From assembly GCF_010548275.1 (NCBI RefSeq), contig NZ_JAAGLT010000007.1, positions 277,138 to 341,137 on the forward strand: a DNA stretch of 64,000 bases, in the 5' to 3' direction. The notes beneath the pieces are model-generated. The model searched no databases. It saw nothing but the letters and a program-made list of their open reading frames with translations, and had not been told where the DNA came from. The translations under genes and the position numbers were made by a program. This document shows positions 59,418-64,000 of this stretch, piece after piece. The DNA comes from Streptomyces sp. SID12488. GTDB lineage: Bacteria; Actinomycetota; Actinomycetes; Streptomycetales; Streptomycetaceae. Position 1 is the stretch's first letter. Each line of letters begins with the position of its first letter.

Positions 59418-62207
59418 TTACGCCGGGCGCAGCCAGACCGTTGCCAGTGGTGGCAGGGTTACGCGGATGCTGGCCGCGCGGCCGTGCCAGGGCTGGGGGT
59501 CCGGTTTCAGGGGGGCCGGGTTGTGGATGTCGGCGCCGCCGTAGCGGGACGCGTCCGTGTTCAGGGTCTCGTGCCAGGCCGGGACCGTGTCCGGGACGCC
59601 GATGCGGTATTCGTTGCGGACGACCGGGGAGAAGTTGCTGATCGACAGAAGAGGGGCGCCCTCCGCGTCGTAGCGGACGAAGGCGAAGACGTTGTCCTCC
59701 GCCGCGTCCCCGACCAGCCACTCGAAGCCCGACGGGTTCGTGTCCAGCTGCCAGAGGGCCGGGGTGTCCCGGTACACCGTGTTCAGGTCGCGGACCAGGT
59801 CCCGTACGCCCCTGTGGTCGGCCTCGGCCCCGTAGGCGGGGTCGAGCAGCCACCAGTCGGGGCCATGAGCCTCCGACCACTCCGCGCCCTGCGCGAACTC
59901 CTGGCCCATGAAGAGGAGTTGCTTGCCGGGGTGTGACCACATGAACGCCAGGTACGCCCGCTCGGTGGCCCGTTGCTGCCACCAGTCGCCCGGCATCTTC
60001 GACACCAGCGAGCCCTTGCCGTGGACGACTTCGTCGTGGGAGATGGGGAGGACGTAGTTCTCGCTGTACGCGTACACCATGGAGAACGTCATCTCGTGGT
60101 GGTGGTGTTTGCGATGGACCGGGTCGTGCTGTACGTAGCCGAGCGAGTCGTGCATCCAGCCCATGTTCCACTTCAGCCCGAAGCCCAGCCCGCCGAAACC
60201 GCCGGGGCCCGTGTGGTGCGTGGCCCGGGTGACGCCGTCCCACGCCGTCGACTCCTCGGCGATCGTCACGACCCCGGGGACCCGCCGGTACACCGTCGCG
60301 TTCATCTCCTGGAGGAAGGCGACCGCGTCCAGGTTCTCCCGGCCCCCGTGCTCGTTCGGCACCCACTGGCCGGGCTCACGCGAGTAGTCGAGGTAGAGCA
60401 TCGAGGCGACCGCGTCGACCCGCAGGCCGTCTATGTGGAACTCCTCGCACCAGTAAACGGCGTTCGCCACCAGGAAGTTGCGCACCTCCCGCCTGCCGTA
60501 GTCGAACTCCAGGGTGCCCCAGTCGGGGTGGGCGGACCGCAGCGGATCCTCGTGCTCGTACAGCGGGTGGCCGTCGAACTCGGCCAACGCCCAGTCGTCG
60601 CGCGGGAAGTGGGCAGGGACCCAGTCCATCAGTACGCCGATGCCGGCGCGGTGCAGCGCGTCCACCAGGTACTTGAAGTCGTCCGGAGTGCCCAGCCGGG
60701 CCGTGGGCGCGTAGAACCCGGTGACCTGGTAGCCCCACGAACCACCGAAGGGGTGCTCCGCCACGGGCATCAGCTCCACGTGCGTGAAGCCCAGATCCCG
60801 TACGTAGGCGGGGAGTTGGTCGGCGAGTTGACGGTACGTCAGGCCCGGTCGCCAGGAAGCCAGATGGAGCTCGTAGATCGACATCGGGGCCTCGTGCGCC
60901 GGGGCCTCCGCCCGCCGCGCCAGCCACTCCGCGTCCTCCCACTCGTAGTGGGAACTGTGCACGATGGACGACGTGTTGGGCGGGATCTCGGTCCGGCGGG
61001 CCATCGGGTCGGCGCGTTGTGTCTTCGAGCCGTCCGGGCGCGTGATCTCGAACTTGTACAGCTCGCCCTCGCCGACGCCCGGCACGAACAGTTCCCACAC
61101 CCCGGTGCCGCCCAGCGACCGCATCGGATACGCCGTACCGTCCCAGAAGTTGAAGCCCCCGGTCACCCGTACGCCGCGCGCGTTCGGTGCCCAGACGGCG
61201 AAGCGGGTGCCGGTGACGCCCTGGTGGGTCATCGGCTCGGCGCCCAGCGCCTTCCACAGCTCCTCGTGCCGGCCCTCGCCGATGAGATGCAGGTCCAGAT
61301 CGCCCAGCGCGGGCAGCAGCCGGTACGCGTCCTCGGTCTCCCGCACCTGGTCCTCGTACGCGATGACCAGCCGGTATTCCGGGACGCCCCGCAGCGGCAG
61401 CGCACCCGAGAAGAACCCGTCGCCGTCGTCGTGCAGCTCGGCCCGCAGATCCCCGGCTACGACGGTCACCGACCGGGCGTACGGCCGCAGCACCCGGAAA
61501 GCGACCCCGCCCGGCAGTACGTGCGCGCCCAGGACGGAGTGCGGGTCGTGGTGCGTGCCGGCCAGCAGCCGCCCGCGGTCGGCTGCGTCCAGCGCGGGGG
61601 AGGGAAGCAGAACGGTCTCCTGCGGAGCGACCTCGACCGGCTCCGGGGCGGACTTCTCCTGCACTGGCTCCGCCACCGTCACCGGCTCCGGGACCGTCAC
61701 CGGCTCCGCCAGCGGCTCCGCCACCGCCACCGTCACCGGCTCCGCCACCGCCACCGTCACCGGCTCCGGGACCGTCACCGGCTCCGCCATCGACTCCGCC
61801 ATCGACTCCGACTCCGCCACCGTCACCGGCTCCGGGACCGACTCCGGCTCCGCCATCGACTCCGGGACCGACAGCGGCTCCGCAACCGACTCCGCCACCG
61901 GGACCGGCACTGACTCCGACTCCGGCACCGACGCCGGCTCCGGCATGGGCTCCGGCACCGCCGGCGGCTTCGGTACGGGTTCCGGCTCCGTCACGGGCTT
62001 CCTCTCCTGCGTGGTTTCTGGCGTTGTCTCCGGCCTGGGCTTCAACTTCTTGTCCCGCTTCTTCCCCGGCTTCTCCTCCAACGCCTTCTCCAACTCCTTC
62101 GCTGCCGCCTTCGCCGCCTGCTTTGCCGCTTTCTTCCCAGGATCCTTCTTCGCGGACGTCTTCTTCTTCGGGTTCTTCGAGCCGCTGGACGGGAAGTGCG
62201 GGGTCAC
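59418..62207 (-). CDS. glgB: 1,4-alpha-glucan branching enzyme with long repetitive N-terminal extension
   Basis: A 929-residue GlgB, which introduces alpha-1,6 branches. From about residue 230 it is a normal branching enzyme: two CBM48-type beta-sandwich regions ([42 protein letters not shown]), then the GH13 barrel with [11 protein letters not shown], nucleophile D598 ([14 protein letters not shown]), acid/base E651 (TIAEESTAW) and D725 ([11 protein letters not shown]). The first ~65 residues are Lys-rich, and ~65-195 are a Pro/Glu/Val/Ser tract built from EPVTV-type units, unusual for the family. GTG 62207 has GAAAGG ~11 nt upstream. It is followed in the pathway by maltokinase and treS genes upstream on the same strand. 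Confidence 0.93.
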   Translation of the reverse strand: MTPHFPSSGSKNPKKKTSAKKDPGKKAAKQAAKAAAKELEKALEEKPGKKRDKKLKPRPETTPETTQERKPVTEPEPVPKPPAVPEPMPEPASVPESESVPVPVAESVAEPLSVPESMAEPESVPEPVTVAESESMAESMAEPVTVPEPVTVAVAEPVTVAVAEPLAEPVTVPEPVTVAEPVQEKSAPEPVEVAPQETVLLPSPALDAADRGRLLAGTHHDPHSVLGAHVLPGGVAFRVLRPYARSVTVVAGDLRAELHDDGDGFFSGALPLRGVPEYRLVIAYEDQVRETEDAYRLLPALGDLDLHLIGEGRHEELWKALGAEPMTHQGVTGTRFAVWAPNARGVRVTGGFNFWDGTAYPMRSLGGTGVWELFVPGVGEGELYKFEITRPDGSKTQRADPMARRTEIPPNTSSIVHSSHYEWEDAEWLARRAEAPAHEAPMSIYELHLASWRPGLTYRQLADQLPAYVRDLGFTHVELMPVAEHPFGGSWGYQVTGFYAPTARLGTPDDFKYLVDALHRAGIGVLMDWVPAHFPRDDWALAEFDGHPLYEHEDPLRSAHPDWGTLEFDYGRREVRNFLVANAVYWCEEFHIDGLRVDAVASMLYLDYSREPGQWVPNEHGGRENLDAVAFLQEMNATVYRRVPGVVTIAEESTAWDGVTRATHHTGPGGFGGLGFGLKWNMGWMHDSLGYVQHDPVHRKHHHHEMTFSMVYAYSENYVLPISHDEVVHGKGSLVSKMPGDWWQQRATERAYLAFMWSHPGKQLLFMGQEFAQGAEWSEAHGPDWWLLDPAYGAEADHRGVRDLVRDLNTVYRDTPALWQLDTNPSGFEWLVGDAAEDNVFAFVRYDAEGAPLLSISNFSPVVRNEYRIGVPDTVPAWHETLNTDASRYGGADIHNPAPLKPDPQPWHGRAASIRVTLPPLATVWLRPA
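61623..62015 (-). repeat. Tandem repeat tract inside glgB
   Basis: Codons for roughly residues 65-195 are made of imperfect short units, chiefly GAGCCGGTGACGGTGGCGGA-type (EPVTVAE) and GAGTCGGTGCCGGA-type (ESVPE) blocks. The variable copy number suggests slippage-prone DNA. Confidence 0.8.
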
Positions 62208-62273
62208 GGGCGGTGGCCTTTCGGAGCTGAGGCAGAGCGAGGGAGATGGGAGGGGGCGGGGTGACGCGTGAGG

Positions 62274-63713
62274 TCAGCCGGGTGCGGCCAGGCGCTGTAC
62301 CGCCGACATCGGTACCGGAAGCCAGTCCGGGCGGTGCCGGGCCTCGTACACCACCTCGTACACCGCCTTGTCCGTCTCGTACGCCCGCAGCAGTACGGGA
62401 TCGGTACGCGGGTCCTGGCCGGCGGTCTCCGCGTATCCGGCGCAGTACGCGGCCCGGCACAGCGCCGCCCAGCCGGGCGGCCGGGGGTGGAGCGAGTGGG
62501 CCGCGTAGTCGAAGGAGCGGAGCATGCCCGCGATGTCCCGGGCCGGCGGCTGCGGCAGCCGCCGTTCCGCGAGCGGCTTGGACGGCTCGCCCTCGAAGTC
62601 GATCAGCGACCACTCCCCGGACGGCGAACGCAGGCACTGCCCGAGGTGCAGATCGCCGTGGATGCGCTGGGCCGTCCAGGTCTGGCCCTCGGCGGCGAGA
62701 TCGGCCAGCGCCTCGTACGCCGAGCGCAGGCCGGACGCGTACGGGTGGAGGGCCGGTACCGCCTGGACCGCCGCGTCCAGGCGGTCGATCATGCCGTCGA
62801 CCAGCGGACGAAGTTGCGCGTGGCCCAGCGTCACGGTGGGCAGGGCACGGGCGAGCGCCATGTGCACCTCGGCGGTGGCCCGCCCGAGCGCTCGCGCCTC
62901 CGCGCTGAAGTCCTCACCCTTGGCCAGCTCGCGCAACGCGAGCTCCCAGCCGTCGGCGGCACCCCGCACGAAGGGCTGGAGGACGCCGAGTACGTAACTG
63001 TCCTCAGGGTTCAGCTCCGCGTCGGGATCGGTGGTCCCGGTGGCGTCGGTGTGTATCCACGCCACCGGGGCCGGTACCCGGGGGCAGCCCTCGCGGGCCA
63101 GCGCCAGCGGCAGTTCCAGGTCGGGGTTGACGCCCGGTACGACCCGGCGGAGCAGCTTCAGGATGAACGTATCGCCGTAGATGATCGACGAGTTGGACTG
63201 CTCCGCGGTCACCACCCGGGCCACCAGCCCCGCCGGTATCTCGCTCTCGCCGTCGTGCCCGCCCTCGCCCTTGTCGTCCGCGTCCCCGTGGCGGTCGAAG
63301 CGCAGCGCGCCGATCCGGGCCCGGGTCCGCATGGCCTCAAGCAGCACTTCGGCCGGCCGGGCGTCGTACAGGGCGTCATACACCGTCAGTCCGGTCAGCG
63401 GGCCCCGGTCCACGTGTCCGATCAGCGCGGGCGCCAGCCGGGGCGGCAGCGCCTCACGCGTGCCTATGAGGAGCTGGTAGCAGTCTCCGAGGCCCTGCAG
63501 CGCGGGCTGATGGGCGCGTACGAGGAGGTGGTACAGGCCGAGCTGGGTGGTGACCGGCAGTAGTTCGGTGGCCGCCACCAGGGAGAAGTCGGTGACCGGA
63601 CGTCCCTTTCCGGCGAACCAGCGCTGTCTCGGCAGCCATTCGCGCAGCAGCGGGTCCAGGGACGTGAGGAGGTCGGGACCCGTCGTGGCGGAGCGGGTGA
63701 TGGCTTCCGACAT
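62274..63713 (-). CDS. mak: Maltokinase (Pep2/Mak)
   Basis: A 479-residue maltose kinase of the GlgE pathway, making maltose 1-phosphate from maltose and ATP. It has an N-terminal cap (LLREWLPRQRWFAGKGRPVTDFS) and an aminoglycoside-phosphotransferase-like kinase fold with catalytic-loop residues in RIHGDLHLGQCLR (the D of HGDLHLGQ) and the metal site IDFEGEP. The C-terminal RDIAGMLRSFDYAA is typical of the family. ATG 63713 has GAAAGGACG upstream; the frame is open 39 codons further. Orientation and order (treS, mak, glgB) match the glgE-linked cluster of streptomycetes. Confidence 0.93.
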   Translation of the reverse strand: MSEAITRSATTGPDLLTSLDPLLREWLPRQRWFAGKGRPVTDFSLVAATELLPVTTQLGLYHLLVRAHQPALQGLGDCYQLLIGTREALPPRLAPALIGHVDRGPLTGLTVYDALYDARPAEVLLEAMRTRARIGALRFDRHGDADDKGEGGHDGESEIPAGLVARVVTAEQSNSSIIYGDTFILKLLRRVVPGVNPDLELPLALAREGCPRVPAPVAWIHTDATGTTDPDAELNPEDSYVLGVLQPFVRGAADGWELALRELAKGEDFSAEARALGRATAEVHMALARALPTVTLGHAQLRPLVDGMIDRLDAAVQAVPALHPYASGLRSAYEALADLAAEGQTWTAQRIHGDLHLGQCLRSPSGEWSLIDFEGEPSKPLAERRLPQPPARDIAGMLRSFDYAAHSLHPRPPGWAALCRAAYCAGYAETAGQDPRTDPVLLRAYETDKAVYEVVYEARHRPDWLPVPMSAVQRLAAPG

Positions 63714-63845
63714 GGCATCGCGTCCTTTCCCCAGGGGCGGGGTGTGACTGTTGCGTGCCCCGGGCGGGACGGGAGAAACCGGCCCGCCGGGGTTCGGCAC
63801 GTACGACCGTGTACATCCAGGTAAGACCATTATCTACCCGGCTAT

Positions 63846-64000
63846 CTACCCGGCGTCCTGCGCGTCCTTCCGCAGCCGGAACCAGTAGAAGCCGTGGCCT
63901 GCGAGGGTGAGGAGGTAGGGGAGTTCGCCGATGGCTGGGAAGCGGACTCCGCCGATGAGTTCGACGGGGTGTGCGCCGCTGAAGGCCCGTAGGTCCAGCT
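63846..64000 (-). CDS. treS: Trehalose synthase (maltose alpha-D-glucosyltransferase), 3' end only
   Basis: The last ~51 codons of a gene that continues beyond the right edge. It ends with LLTLAGHGFYWFRLRKDAQD and a short tail before TAG (63848-63846); preceding residues include the IGGVRFPAIGELPYL block. This is the standard C-terminal end of TreS, which interconverts trehalose and maltose and in streptomycetes forms a complex with maltokinase. The catalytic GH13 domain lies outside the window. A 132-bp gap separates it from the maltokinase start. Confidence 0.85.
   Translation of the reverse strand, partial: LDLRAFSGAHPVELIGGVRFPAIGELPYLLTLAGHGFYWFRLRKDAQDAG

Noticed and set aside
59973..61913. 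646-residue plus-strand open frame opposite glgB
   Set aside because: Antisense shadow; its RHRLRHRHR runs are simply the reverse reading of the EPVTV repeat.
60376..62637. 753-residue open frame on the minus strand overlapping glgB
   Set aside because: Out-of-frame reading of glgB: Gly/Arg/Ala-rich, no motifs, while the glgB frame contains all catalytic residues.
1..64000. tRNA/rRNA genes, CRISPR arrays, complete IS elements
   Set aside because: No cloverleaf with the TTCGA-type T-loop, no regularly spaced identical repeats with spacers, and no transposase frame with terminal inverted repeats were found on reading.

Overview
This is a high-GC (roughly 70%) window of typical Streptomyces chromosome. 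Genes show strong third-position GC bias, GTG/TTG starts are common, ATGA/GTGA translational couplings occur repeatedly, and the gene repertoire (HTH/DUF5753 plus DUF397 pairs, DUF6230/DUF6114 proteins, AIM24 triplet, GlgE-pathway genes) is typical of that genus. From memory the core gene order resembles the S. coelicolor SCO5399-SCO5442 stretch; this could not be checked here. No tRNA, rRNA, complete IS element or CRISPR array was found.

Layout. 1-6 kb: end of a thiolase gene, meaB, an MFS permease, and a PepSY protein divergent from an OmpR-type two-component pair. 6-16 kb: an AbsC-like MarR regulator, three tandem AIM24 genes, two DUF3817 membrane proteins, and between them a cslA-glxA pair (glycan synthase plus copper-radical oxidase, wall glycan at hyphal tips), then MarR, TetR and a thioredoxin-TPR protein. 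16.9-19.7 kb: a three-gene secreted/membrane set (DUF6230, DUF6114, Ser/Thr-rich stalk protein). 20-32.3 kb: accessory region with a large secreted polymorphic toxin (lectin, long Ala-rich coiled coil, HINT, RNase A-like C-terminus), its putative immunity gene, remnants of two further toxins, a tandem array of three related immunity-like genes, other immunity-like genes, and a WhiJ/AbaA-type cluster (anti-sigma-like ATPase, HTH-DUF5753, DUF397). 32.4-38.6 kb: central carbon genes pyk, ackA, pta and pfkA.

38.6-48.2 kb: an XRE regulator, an F420-type flavoprotein, a sugar ABC transporter operon with a DasR-like site inside its promoter, and a CitA/DcuS-type two-component system divergent from a dctA-like dicarboxylate carrier. 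48.2-49.7 kb: a run of strong hairpins and a small two-gene insert bracketed by ~110-bp direct repeats. 49.7-59.3 kb: TetR/MFS efflux pair with three operator copies, ASCH protein, epimerase, Lrp/AsnC, MerR plus thioredoxin with a MerR-type promoter, a HelD/HelR-like RNA polymerase-associated ATPase, and an atypical P450. 59.4-64 kb: glgB, maltokinase (pep2/mak) and the end of treS, the alpha-glucan (GlgE) pathway.

Most notable: the 20-32 kb region reads as a serial record of toxin-immunity module replacement. One live module sits at the front, with toxin tails and orphan immunity genes behind it. The stretch holding the orphan genes lies between the pyk 3' end and a second, degenerate copy of that end about 5.7 kb away.
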